From NCBI GenBank assembly GCA_002794735.1, contig NBAZ01000002.1, positions 2,666,001 through 2,730,000 of the forward strand: DNA of 64,000 nucleotides, given 5' to 3'. The stretch's first letter is position 1; every line of letters begins with the position of its first letter. The position numbers were made by a program, and so were the translations under genes. Below the pieces are notes generated by a model. The model was given only the letters and a program-made list of their open reading frames with translations, ran no database searches and was not told where the DNA came from. Shown here piece by piece: positions 14,731-26,483 of the stretch. This DNA comes from Pyrrhoderma lamaoense. Taxonomy: Eukaryota; Basidiomycota; Agaricomycetes; Hymenochaetales; Hymenochaetaceae.

Positions 14731-14996
14731 CAGAGAGCATGACTTGGACGTCGAAGAAGTTCGCGATAGAAATGTGACCTTGACGCGCTCGTGCTGCGTG
14801 AGAAAAAATGCTATAGTAATCGTACACACAATGTCGCTTACACTCAAGTCCACGGACTTATGAGTGAAAGCAGAATTTCAAGAGTTTTTTTAAACAGTCA
14901 TGTAAGAAAAAGTGTTATTGTGTGAGTATATAGCACAGAGACAGAGTAATGCACAGATAGTCGAGACAGGATGGTGACCATATATTACAGTACATT

Positions 14997-16073
14997 TTAC
15001 TGAGACTTCTTCTCCGCGGATGCCCCTTTCCCATCTTTATCCGTGACATTTGCCATAACTTTTGCTTCGTAACGCCTTGAATATTCTTCGCCAGCCTGGA
15101 AATTCATTTTTAAAAATATTAATTTCTTTTATTATTTATCTTTTGAGAATAAAAAAATGGAGAATCGACTTTCTCGGGGTTTGTCGATTCCGACACTGTG
15201 GATTAGGCACATTCCGAGTAATGCTGAAGATGCTCATCATGTTCTTCACCACCGGGTCCACAGTAACGGATTAAAGGTGGGAGCTGTAGCGGCGGGGAAC
15301 GGAAACTAAATACTTACTTGAAGACTGAGAACGGCTCCGAGCAAAAACATAATAATGGTATTTCCTGCACTAAGTATGCGCATGGCCTCGATCCTGTCTT
15401 CGCGAGTATCAACACCAATGACGGGGTCCACAATAGTACGCAAAGAGGGTATTGAGACTGTCAGATATACGCCCAACGCGAATACGTAGAGTGCTATTCA
15501 CAGAAAAGTCAATTCCGTAGGATAAGAAGCTATCGGAAGGGATGAACTCGGAGGAAGGCCTTACCCAGAGAACTCCCATCAAAATACATTGCGCTCTCAT
15601 CCCACTTGTGAAGTTTCGTAACTAACCCTAAAACTCCGAAAGCAACCATACTATGAAGTACAAGCTGCGTAAAATAGTTCAAAAATAGTCAGAACGATTC
15701 TCTAAGCCTCGTCCCATCATGACGGGTCATCGTAACAACTGAACATACCTTTATCACCGGCGGGGAGTTATAGAAGGTTGTGTAAAAGAAGAAACCATCT
15801 TCTATAGCTTGTTCTGTGAGCGTTCCGAAGAGTAATCTGTGGTCAACCGTGAAGCACACAAAAAGAATACCTGGGTAGATAAGAAAACAATAACGTTAGC
15901 TTCTGTTGAGCTCCTAATATGGCTGTGTGGAAAGTCTTCTGCTCGTCGAAGATTATTTTCATATCGACATGGGCAAGACTTGAACCTTGGTCCAGAGCAG
16001 CACGGCAAGCAACCAGTTACTCACCGAACGCGAAGCAAACGCTCGCAAGAACCACCGCCTGCCTGAATCCCAT
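14997..16073 (-). CDS. SHR3: SHR3-family ER chaperone for amino-acid permeases
   Basis: Five exons (16073-16025, 15870-15749, 15664-15565, 15493-15318, 15095-14997) join in phase to a 181-residue protein. It starts MGFRQAVVLASVCFAFG and carries FYTTFYNSPPVIK, LVTKLHKWDESAMYFDGSSL and RIEAMRILSAGNTIIM, the pattern of fungal Shr3-domain proteins. Four hydrophobic segments are visible, followed by a charged cytosolic tail (KVMANVTDKDGKG). In yeast Shr3 is an ER membrane protein that prevents aggregation of amino-acid permeases and promotes their COPII packaging. The start was chosen because family members begin at this MGFRQ; an upstream ATG exon (16272) splices into it out of frame. Length is typical for the family. 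Confidence 0.93.
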
Positions 16074-16203
16074 GATATTCCTATACAAGACGTAATCCGT
16101 CTACCTAGAGACACCAACTGCGGCCGTAGTTGATGGTAGAGCAAAGAGAAAGAGGATAAGCCACGAGCGGTGATCAAATGCATTTTGTCATCTATCGCGT
16201 ACC

Positions 16204-16272
16204 TTGGAACAGGGCCAAGGAGGCTTTTACTCCGACTATCATCTCTGCTCTTTCAAAGCTCTGTTCATCCAT
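16204..16272 (-). other. Possible 5' leader exon with upstream ORF of SHR3
   Basis: An ATG at 16272 opens 23 codons (MDEQSFERAEM...) and ends at a good splice donor (CAAG|GTACGCG). Splicing to the acceptor just before the SHR3 start (ttgtatag, 16081-16088) would place this frame out of phase with SHR3, overlapping its start codon. It would then be an overlapping upstream ORF that could lower SHR3 translation. It could equally be chance or part of a longer untranslated leader. Confidence 0.3.
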
Positions 16273-17884
16273 CTAAACAGCTAAGATTTAGATAAGTCAA
16301 GGCAGCGGGAAAACTCAAAAAAGAGGGTGAAAAATGGGTTACTATGGATGTCTGACTAAATTTACTTTCCAATTTTACTACACGCACAAATTCAATATCG
16401 GAACTTCAACATTCTAATAGAGTAAAATTCTCTTCAAGGACATTAGTATCCTCCGTCTGAGCCTACTTAGAGTATTCACTATTTGTAATACTAAACATCA
16501 TCTGTGTTCTCAAGGATCTAAATCTCCCAGCGGGGTAAGTGATACTTCGTATTTCTCTCGTAAAACTTTTATTAAAAACCTGTTTTGAGAATAGAAGCTT
16601 GTTCAGGACGGGATCCCAGGTGGCTGATGGGTTATCACATTCTTTCCCACTGATATCTCTCTGGAGCGCCTCGAGCGTGCTGAAACTATTTTTGATTGCA
16701 ATTTAACAACGCCCGTTCCACACAGTAATGATCACTCTAAGATTGAACCAGTCCCTTAGAGAGTACGATTCTAAGGAAGGAGATAACAACTATTCGGAAG
16801 TAAAGAGAGCCTTGCCTTACTTCAGAAGACAGTAGCCAGCTTCTTCTTTGCCGACGGCCAATATATGCCCGGCTTTCTCTTCTGGTTCATGCGACAAGGA
16901 TGTGGACTGAGCAATGCAAAAGGAAATTCCAGAGCTCTGGATAAGCGAGAATTACTCGAATGACTAGAATCTATAGGATGTCAGGTCACATTAGTGACAG
17001 GGGTTTATGGGTTTCTTCTGGGAGATGTGGCCGATTCCCATTTTCGGGTTTTCAGGCTCAGGAACTGCATAGGAGACCATTCACAGGAACCTGACTAGTC
17101 GTTATAGACTTCTTTCAGATTTTTCTTGTTCGCACACCATGTCGCTGGAGAATGACTATCTGCAATCTTTCCAAAAGCACTTACTTACCTGTTTTCTCCT
17201 AGATCAATGTGCAAATGAGCTAAAATTATAGGCCCTCTGGATCCAGTAAACACGATGCTTCCAAGTTTTTTTGGTCTTCTTCTGTCTTATTTTGTTTTTT
17301 CTGAAACTTTTTCGGAAGAGGGTCCAAGTCCCTGATTTTTGCGGATCCTTCTCTTTTTGATGGCCACAAGATAACTCGAGTTTGTCATATTAACGAATTC
17401 TTTCCAGCTTGATGCCATGGTGAATATAACAAATCCAGATGCCGGGCCAAAATCTTTTTAGCCTTCCGATTCAGTTCGAGCAAAGTATGAACCAAGTATG
17501 ACGTGAAAAAAAAATTATATTATTTCCTCTCATGAACCACCGTCTCAGCCCGTCTTTGTAATCTGCGCTTCAGAATCTTGCCTTAAGATCTCATTCATTC
17601 GCCGTGGCACCCTCTGTACTCCAAAACAACTACTCACTTTCCATAGCCGGAACACTTTCATTGAATTGAAAGTCAGGCTTCTTGTTTAGTTTACCATCAT
17701 AGAAGTATCAAAAGTCATCCAATACCTCGATAATTACTTTAAGCGAAATAGCCTAGACTACTACGCTGAATGTAAAATATGTTACATACTTGATGAGTGG
17801 TGCGTATTCAGGTCAATATACAATATTTGTACAATACTTCTTGAAGATATTATAGGAATAGAGGGAACTCTAGCCATTCTTGTT
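16273..17884. other. Intergenic, no gene seen
   Basis: This 1.6-kb stretch between the SHR3 and NmrA-like genes (both minus strand) holds only short frames. It must include the 3' region of the NmrA-like gene and the SHR3 promoter. No repeats, tRNA or conserved exons were recognised. Confidence 0.5.
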
Positions 17885-18978
17885 TTATCTACTTATGAAA
17901 GTGCGTCTCATCAAAGCGTCAATAGCTCGTGTTGGCTTCCATTCGGGCCAACATTCATTCGCCAAATCTTCTGGGTTACCAACAGTCGCCCGACCGAGCT
18001 CGGCTTCAAGAAGGATGATAGCTGTTAAATCATTCGGATCCCTTTCAACTGCGTCTAACAAGGATTCCTTGGAACGAAATGAGTATTCTATGGGACGAGA
18101 AGCCCGTTTCTCATACTCTTGTAATAGAGACTTGAAAGACTGAAGGAGAAATGCAGTCAATGTATGCTCGGCGTCCACGCTAAGAAATGACTTACTATCC
18201 GTTCACCTTCTATACGAAATATACGCCATAACAAATCATAGCCCTGCATTGTCGTTAAGACATGGCACACATATCTAGCTACATCTTCTCGTGTGGTAAA
18301 AGAAACAGGTACCTCACCACTACCTCCAAGAGTTACACTGCCCTCAATAAAGTCGATACCGAGGCCTTTAGCAAAGATTCTGAGCAATGGTGGATTCGTC
18401 AATGTTATCTAGGACAACTTCTCATTTAAAAATCGCAGAACTTACTCATCGGAAGCAACAAAATCAGGAAATAGTCCGTTATAAAAGATGGTATAAGGCA
18501 TATCCAGATCAAGTAGCCTCCGACGTATGTTTTCTTTTGGGTGAAAGATTGTTGGTACGTCTTTTAGATCCTTCCCCTGTATTGCGAACCCGAACTCCGA
18601 AGGTACAAAAAGTTTCACTTTACATTTCTTTGCTATCCTTGCAAGCTCTTCCTGAAGAGAAAAGGCCTCATATCCTACTGAGGAGATCAGTACATCGACT
18701 CCAGTGAGTACGGAAACCAAAGAATAAGGAGAAGTATAGTCGACAGTGATAATCTGTGCTCCTTTGCTAGCAAGATTATAATGACTCCCGGGTGCCTGTA
18801 ACAGACTCGTAAGTGATGTTTTATCTCTTAATCTAGTAGGGGTTTTGATGCCTACAGAACGAGTCAGTACCAAGACCTCCGAAATTCGACCCTCGTCTTG
18901 CAGCTTTAGTAACTCTTCAGCAATATATAATCCTAGGTTTCCTACCCCAACAACTGCAAAGGACTTGAATGTCGACAT
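17885..18978 (-). CDS. NmrA-like / isoflavone-reductase-like NAD(P)-binding protein
   Basis: Three exons (18978-18446, 18379-18196, 18139-17885) join in phase to 323 residues. The N-terminus FAVVGVGNLGLYIAEEL is a Rossmann-fold dinucleotide-binding motif (GxGxxG type), followed by LVLTRS, typical of atypical short-chain dehydrogenases of the NmrA group. Further family signs are DVLISSVGYEAFSLQEEL, KLFVPSEFGF and the late segment SFTTREDVARYVCHVL. Members bind NAD(P)H and act as redox sensors or reductases; the substrate cannot be told from sequence. The full-length Rossmann domain and C-terminal substrate region are present and no break is seen. Confidence 0.85.
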
Positions 18979-19860
18979 AGCCGAGATCAGCGCCCACAGA
19001 AAGACTAAAGAAGGACTGGGGTATTTACTTGGTGCTTTACGAGACTACTCCAGATTTTTACTAGGAGTGGGTTTATATTGAAGCATGAGCTTAGTACACG
19101 TTATATTTTATATCACGAGCAACCCCGTGCTACCTGTTTCGTCTTACAAAGAATCGGACATTCGCAGGCTTTTCGAGTCATAAAGCCATTCCGAATGGTA
19201 TCTTTGATGAACATAAAGTGGTACCACATAATCGACAATCCAATCATCACCTTCGATCATCAGATTATCGGACGGAGGTAGAGGAAAGGATAATCTCTTG
19301 AGTTTGAGAATACAGGTTGGAATAGTTCCACCCTATACTTTGGGGAGTTACGTGCTATAGGATTTGTAAATGCATGCCACGGAAGTTAGCAACTCACCAG
19401 TAATATAACTTCTGAGTGCCTACACACATGTATGCTAGAATCATCTTTGGATTAGGCTTTATGTCTGGTCTCAAGTTCATACAAATGCTACGTTCTATTC
19501 CTGCATGAGAGTGGTATTGTGTTGATATTCTTATAACTACTAAGATCTACAGAGCAATTTGCAGGGGTATACAGATCTGACAGATCACGAAAAAGGGTGA
19601 TATTTCAGAAGAAAAATAGAACAAGAAATGGAAAGAGTGTGAAAGGTAATGCCACAAACGAATTCTCAAAAGCTTAGAGAAAAAAAAGGGAAAGCAATGA
19701 CGAAAAATAAAGTCCCAATAAAAGACGGAATCAAAATTACTGCACTGTAGTCCGACGTAAAATTCGTGAACGGTGATATGTATAGAAAAGAGTAGAGGGA
19801 AATATGAAGAAATAAACCATGGGAGCAGCCGTAACGGAAGTCATCGCATGTCGTTAGTAT
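18979..19860. other. Intergenic, no gene seen
   Basis: This gap between the start of the NmrA-like gene and the stop of the RhoGAP gene (both minus strand) contains only short open frames. Purine-rich AT-rich DNA at 19600-19700 is likely the RhoGAP 3' untranslated region. Confidence 0.5.
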
Positions 19861-22800
19861 TTACCGAGGAGTGCTGGCAGGAGAAGAATCAGAATGGGCT
19901 TTGAAAGTTGGAGTACCCAACGGGGAGCCTGTAGGCCTAGGAGATGCCGGTAGTCCTTGTGGTATTCGACTACGGCGCCGATCAGCTTTTGACGTCGAAC
20001 TACTAAGGTTCAGATTGAGGCCACGACTTGCTGCAACAAACGAGGCTCGAGATTTAGGTGGAGTGGCTTCTAAATCACCCGGAGGGGGTGGATGCACTTC
20101 CTCTTGATACTGTAAGGCTGGAGGTGTCCCACTAGATCCTGGTGACACACCACGAACTGATTCTCCTTCTGTTTCGGCTTCAGCTTCCGTATTGCTTGCA
20201 TCGCTCTCATCCTCCACCTGGACTGAAATATCATCCCCATCATCGGACTGATCTTCAGCAGTAGCTATGATGAACTAGATTAGAAATGTTATAGAAATCG
20301 GTAGAATTCGTATTCAAGACGTACATGACAGAGCTCTCCCCGATAAACCAAGTAATTGATCTGCTGCAGCATCGGAATAACGTACACTATTCCTTCGGCT
20401 TAAACCGCTGGAGTGCCGGCGAGGCGTAGGTGCGGTAGCATCTTCTTCTACAGACGAATCCGATCCATCACCATTGACGTTAAATACACGATTAAATTCT
20501 CCTAACATTAGACTGAAAACCCCTGCTGGTATCCCGAGCGTAGGACTGAACACTATCCCCACATTTCGCATAGTCATCTTATTTATGTTTGAGTTTTGAA
20601 CGATAAGGATCAGATGTGCCGTTAAGGCACGTAGAAGACTGTAATTTGCTAATGGAAGCTGTGAAATCAGTTCTTGAAGCTCCTTAATTCTTTCTTGAGT
20701 GTCGACAAAATCTTCAATATGAAAAACAAATTAGTTAATGTGTTTACAGCAGGATTGCGATATACCATACCCATAACAGCAAGGAACTTCATATGTAGCT
20801 CTCGAGTCAAGAGACTCGATGGTAGTTCTCTCAGGAAGCTTTTCAAAAGACCAGCAATAGCATGAGGGTCTTGTACATCTGAGGCCAACAAGTCGACATC
20901 ACCCTCTGAAAATTCATAAATTCATATTTACTATTTACCAAACGTAATCTATTCAACTTACCTGCATTAAACCTATCTTTCAAGCTCTTTATTACAGCCG
21001 AGCTTCCACTCAAGCGATATATACCTTCCTCTTGGTCTGCCTTTTTAGCTTCTAAGTACTGGATAGATCTGAAAACTATCGCAGGAAGGTTGGCTATTTG
21101 GCAAACATCCAAAGACATCTCTAAGGGCACACCAAATACGGCACGAGACTGTAATGCAGGAGCGCTTGACGTTTTATCGGCACCTGATTGATTATAATTA
21201 TAGTATTGTAAAGAATATTTGTATGACATAACGTACCAGTCGGCCATCTCCAGAATGCTCGAGATCTAGCTTTTCTCTCTCGGTCATTAGTAGGCTGTTG
21301 CTCTGGAACTGGATCTTTACCACCGAACTTGTAACCTGCAGGAATGGGCGTTCCATTCAAAGGTCCCGAAATTTTTCCAAATCTATTTCCATCGTCCTTA
21401 TTAGAAGAAGGAGACACTGTTGCTGGACTTGCTTTTTCGGGGGAAGGAGGTCGTTCTGACGTTGAGGGTGATGACATAACTGTCCCAAGTGTAGGATGAT
21501 AGGACGCTCGAACACGTTCACGGGCCCGGGTCTGTTGATCTGAAGAAGTGGATGGTTTACTCAAGGCTGGTTGTAAATCCGGATAATGGCCCAATTCTGA
21601 ATTTGATCTTTGACCTATCGGAGCCAAAGACAAAGATGCGTCCGCAAGGCTAGAGTTAGTTGGTAAGGAGCTAGAAAGCTGAGGATCATCATTATTGATA
21701 CGATCTAAAGATGACTTCCCACTCCCTTCAAAGGTGGGTAAGCTCGATACAGATCCCTTTTCAATTGGTGATTTAGAAGGACTTGTTGCTTCAATGATTG
21801 AGAAAAATTTGGCGTTAGCCCCTTCATTTGAAAGCTGAGAGATGGGTATAGGTGTCGCATCTGTCTTCTGAATCTGATCTTTTAAGACTGTGCGTCTATT
21901 TTGCGGGGATCCGAGCTCATTATAACCCAAGGAAGCCGACGAGCTACGCGGCTGGCCACCATTCTGAGCTGCAGTAGCGGCAACGTTGATCGGGTAGGGG
22001 GTGGCTTGTCGTCCTCGTAAGAGCCCATAACGTAGCGCACCAGAACATCGACCCATGCGTCACGTTCACGATCACTTTCCGCACAGAGAACATGTCGAGT
22101 GTTCTGACCAGCAGGGCCTTTCTTTGGTTCAATTATGAGGAAAGCATGCCTAAATTCGTTCTCGTCGTCGGAATCCACTCTTGACCCAGTCTTTTGTTGT
22201 CGTCCGATTTGAGCTCCAGTTATTTGTATCGACCCTAGATGAGTACCCCCTCGCTTTAAAGATATTAGAGATTATATGTGCTAGTAAGAAAGAGGTGGAT
22301 CAGACATACACTTTCGTAGTACTCCAAAACTGGGCCCTGTAGTACAAAATAACGGGTTTTCCACCCGCCAAAGTTTTTGCCTCTTTTTGTCAGATAACCC
22401 TCTTTGTAGCCGCTTTTTGTAACAGGAGACCTTTCACGGACGACATCCGAGGAAAAGAAAACAATAATCTCGTTTTTATCCTTTATCGGAAGACCTATAA
22501 CTGACTGTAGATACGCTTGCAACATCTGCTTTCGTTGATCGACTTTTGCTGGCGCGTGATCTTTGAAGAGCTTGTTATCTGGGAGTGGCTGCAGTTTTTT
22601 CAGGGTTGTTCGACTACACCTGGAACGTAAACGACTATCGAGGGCAAGTACATCTGAATAAAACTTCTCGATCTATTATAGTGAAAGACGTCAGCCCTAG
22701 AAGGTTAGAATTCAGCTCATATATGCACCACGCACCTGCCACGACTCTTTCCCAACAACCTTGATGGCGACGACGAAACTGAGAACCTCCTTTCCCTTAT

Positions 22801-24695
22801 CATTCGCTCTGATATGGCTCCCCAGTACCTCCAATGTTGTTGTTTTCAGATCAGTATCAAGCAAGGGCATCTGTCGAAACGCGACTGCAGGCGGGGGCAT
22901 GATGAAGGAATCCACCTTGTCGCGTGAGCGCCGTCCCATCTCTGGTACTAATGTAGTAGCCGAAGACGTAATAGTGGAGGTCGATGCTGAAGGTATCCAA
23001 GAGGGACCAGAACTGTTGGTGAGCGTCCGCCCCATATTTGTCCCGTGCATGGAGTCAAGCTGAGACGTAGGAGACGATGGCATTCTAACAGGAGAGTTAT
23101 AGGTCGCGGGAGGCATAGGAAACTGGTCAGCTGTAGCTGCAGATTTCGCAACGTGCGTTTTAGGCAGTTGTCCCGTGTTCGTAAGGGCCGATGCATCACC
23201 CCGATTAGGGGTGTATCCAAAGTCTACAGCATCTTCCGCACCTTCAGGTTCTATTTCGGAAGCGCGAGTATCGCCGCTGATGCGTGATTCGCTCTCACTA
23301 TCGTCTGTTGTCTCCAACTCAAGAAATGGACGAGGACTCGCTGAATCACGACCTTTGCTATCTGTTTCTTCCGGCACTTGATTAAGCGTACGATCACCAT
23401 TCATAGACCGTTGAGTTTGACGCCAATGTTCAGAAGAATTCACATTGGGTGATGCTAGAGGCGAATCCGCAAGATTTGCGTAGTATCTTTTTGCTTCATC
23501 CGGAAGACTGATCCTGCTCTCTCTCGAAGCCTTGCGAGCTGGTATTGCACCTAGATAATTTGGCGCAAGGGTGACAGAAGCCGAGGTAACCGAAACCAAA
23601 GCTGGAGCAACTGGATCCTGGCCACGAGGAACTTGAGGCGCATCACTAGCAACAGTCACTGTAGGAGTGCTAATTGAAGGAATAGTTAGTTTTGTGACCG
23701 TAGGCTTTGCGGTTCCCAAGGGATCTTCGATGCTTTCCCCGTTTACAAAGATTTGTTGAGTGGAACTTGTATCAGAGGATACAGAGGGTAGAGAATCCGT
23801 GCGTCGTGGTATCTTTAGAGGGGGTGGAGATATACTTTGCTGAGCCCCGAGAGAAACTTGCTCATTTGATGACCTCTGTTCACTGGAAGTAGGTGAAGAA
23901 GGCATTTGACTGCCGTTGGTCAACGATGGGGTAGAAAATTCTGGATGTGTGCTACTTCGTTCCCTTTGTTGACCCCTTGGGAGTTCACGATTTGTTGAAC
24001 GGTGGTCGCGCGAAACGGAACGGGCACGAGTTGTAACTTATAAAAGGTACCCATCAGATATACAAAGGATATGAATTTAGTGGTTTCTATAAATTATGAC
24101 ATAACGTACCAGGACGGTCCTCCGAATGTTCACGAGACCCTTTAAGATGATTTGAGCTGCTACGGGCGTGAAGAGTAGCCTCTGAGGTGGTACTCTCAAT
24201 GGAATGGTCTTGTGCACCGCGAGATGTATTAGAAGCTAAGTGAGCAGCAGAATGAGACGACCGAAGCCGCTTCTCGTCGTTCTGTTCACCGTTTGGTGAT
24301 TGCTCATATTCTGCCAGCCTCGCACGCAAAGATTCTCTTTCCGCTCTGATTCGTTTTAAGTCGCTGGTTGCGGCCTGATAGTTGTTGCGCTGTTTTTTAA
24401 GATGGTTCCAAAGTTGTGAATTCTGGTAACTTAAAGTATTTCGCTCTTGAAGAACAGCTTCTAAGGCTGCTCGTACCGGATCGCGAGCATTTGCGTTAGC
24501 AGCAAGAACTTGTTCCAAAGTAGTATGCGAGTTCAATATCGCATCGTCATTGCTAGTTGAGCTAGAACCAGTGTGGGGGAAAGGCATTGTGCTCGAATTG
24601 GTTGTACGAGATGTGGTAGGAGAAGTAGTAGAATATGAACGTGAAGATGTTGTGGACGTGGAAGCCGTGACCCGCGCGGCAACAGCTGGGTCCAT
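19861..24695 (-). CDS. Rho GTPase-activating protein with PX, PH and RhoGAP domains (Bem3-like)
   Basis: Nine exons: 24695-24110, 24036-22736, 22672-22310, 22253-22032, 21963-21237, 21183-20962, 20905-20771, 20711-20325, 20264-19861. The protein is about 1450 residues. A coiled coil lies near residues 70-150 (VRAALEAVLQERNTL...). A PX domain spans about 590-710 (LEVLGSHIRAN...DKNEIIVFF), which binds phosphoinositides. A PH domain spans about 715-825 (GYLTKRGKNFGGWKTRYFVL). The RhoGAP domain spans about 1080-1270 with the arginine finger in GIYRLSGSS and MRNVGIVFSPTLG. The order matches yeast Bem3, which inactivates Cdc42 at growth sites. Serine/proline-rich linkers are typical. At 21997-22001 the frame breaks: either a 68-base intron (21964-22031) or one missing base in a C5 run; homologues seem to keep the would-be intron sequence. 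Confidence 0.9.
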
Positions 24696-26483
24696 TGTAC
24701 CGTTATCGTCGTGATTGGAGACGACGACGGAAACAGAGGTGGAAGGAAGAACTCAATGAGAGAGCTACTTAGTCGAGCACGATGAGGCCATGCGTGACAG
24801 TCACAGATATAGTCACACGACAAAATAAGAAGTCTCCATCTCTTAGAGAAAAAAAAACTAATCAAGCCAGTTGTTTATCGCACGCGTGCAGCCACCATCA
24901 ATATCAGATTTTTCTTTATTCAAAGAAAAAGCTGGCTCAAAGCTACGTGAGCAGCACTCATATGCTAGATCCAGATCAAGCTATGGGTCAATGCCGAGTT
25001 AGCCGATCTCTATTGACCACTGAAAAGCGCGTATCCCACACATGCTCACCAGTAGTACGGTGGCCCTGGAGATTTTGCTGGCGACGGTCTTCCTACTGTC
25101 ATTCTCATCAAAATTGATAGCTACTACTATTTGTGGGATCTAGCTTAAACTACTAGGATCTTTACTCGGAAGGACATGCCTATGAACAGTATATGCTACT
25201 TTGCGGCGTACAAGCGGTTTTAATATTTACGCTCTTACCGAAACCGTATCAGATTGCTTGTCGTAGATCAATCATTATTATGTGCGTGCTCATATACTAC
25301 TGTCTTTTTGCACTCCGAAAAATACCTTTAACATAATTTTAGTCCACTTAGGGTTCACTCTGATCATCTGTAATTCTTTTATTCATGGTAAAATGTAATG
25401 ATCGGGATCATAATTCGTCATGGAATGATCAGCCTTGGCTTCATCTCCGGGATCATCTGTTCTCGTCTGGGAATGTACACATCATAAATGGTCATTGCGA
25501 ATAATAAGCGAAAGGCTCACTATCTGTGACCACCTTAGCAGTATGAATCTGCTGTCTCCTCACCAAGATACTATACAACAGTAAATCACCTTTATTTCAG
25601 AGTAATATCCTCAAAGGCGATTACCTACAAGTAATGTGCCCTCACCTTCCTCACCGGATTTTTTGTTCAGATGTGTCTGTTTAATCTGTATATGAATTCT
25701 CTTCACTATTCACGTTTTTAAACGTTTTCCCATTTTGCATCTCTAATTACTCCGCCTTTGTTTACTCTTCGTACTTCGGAGTGAATTTCCAGTTCATATT
25801 TCAAAGTTCGGGTGACTCGGCGTAAGCCTTCTTTCAAGCATAACAACCAAGAAGACCTGTGAGCATCATTGGCGACTAATAAAAAATTTATTCGGAGACT
25901 ATACGGGTTGAGAATTGATTGTATTCGAGTCGGCACTTGGTTCTTGATTATAAGAGTTCTTTCATGTCAAAAGCGGAAGGATTACTTTTAACACAAAAAA
26001 ATAGATCCCCCCCCCCCGATGAGAAGCACCTTTCCGACCCCAAGCGTGTAGTTATCGTAAGCTAATTGCTTAGATTAGTTCTTTGCAAAATGATGCATAA
26101 AAAATATTTAAAAAATACTTGCTTGCAATATCTTGCAGATTACTGGCTCAGTGAAGGCTAATCATATTAATATTGTGTATCACTAGTACTATTAGATCAT
26201 ACGACGCGTCGAGCGCCGTGCACTAGTTCGTGTTGTGAATAACGCAAAGAGCTTTGACCTATGGATTCTATGTCTCCAATCATCTCCTGATTCAACTTTT
26301 CTTCAGCTCTATTAACAATCTCACAATAGCAAACTACATATATTCAAAGTCTACAACCTCCCCTAAACTGGACACGTCTTGAAGATAGAAACCTAAGCTT
26401 GTTATCCTCCCCCAGTTTTTTGACCTCCATAAGAAACCAACGAACCCTTTGCACATCGCTATTTACTGATCAAATCCTGAGAG
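24696..26483. other. Divergent intergenic region
   Basis: This 1.8-kb region separates the RhoGAP gene (minus) from the serine dehydratase gene (plus) and should hold both promoters. It contains a C11 run at 26007-26017 and pyrimidine-rich DNA just before 26484. A 72-codon minus-strand frame (25718-25936) has no recognisable domain. No other feature is visible. Confidence 0.5.

Noticed and set aside
15965..15985. B-box-like sequence (GGTTCAAGTC on the minus strand) suggesting a tRNA
   Set aside because: It lies in SHR3 intron 1, the T-arm does not pair properly and there is no A box or acceptor stem upstream.
19078..19281. 67-codon plus-strand frame upstream of the NmrA-like gene
   Set aside because: No domain or coding character; likely part of the promoter region.
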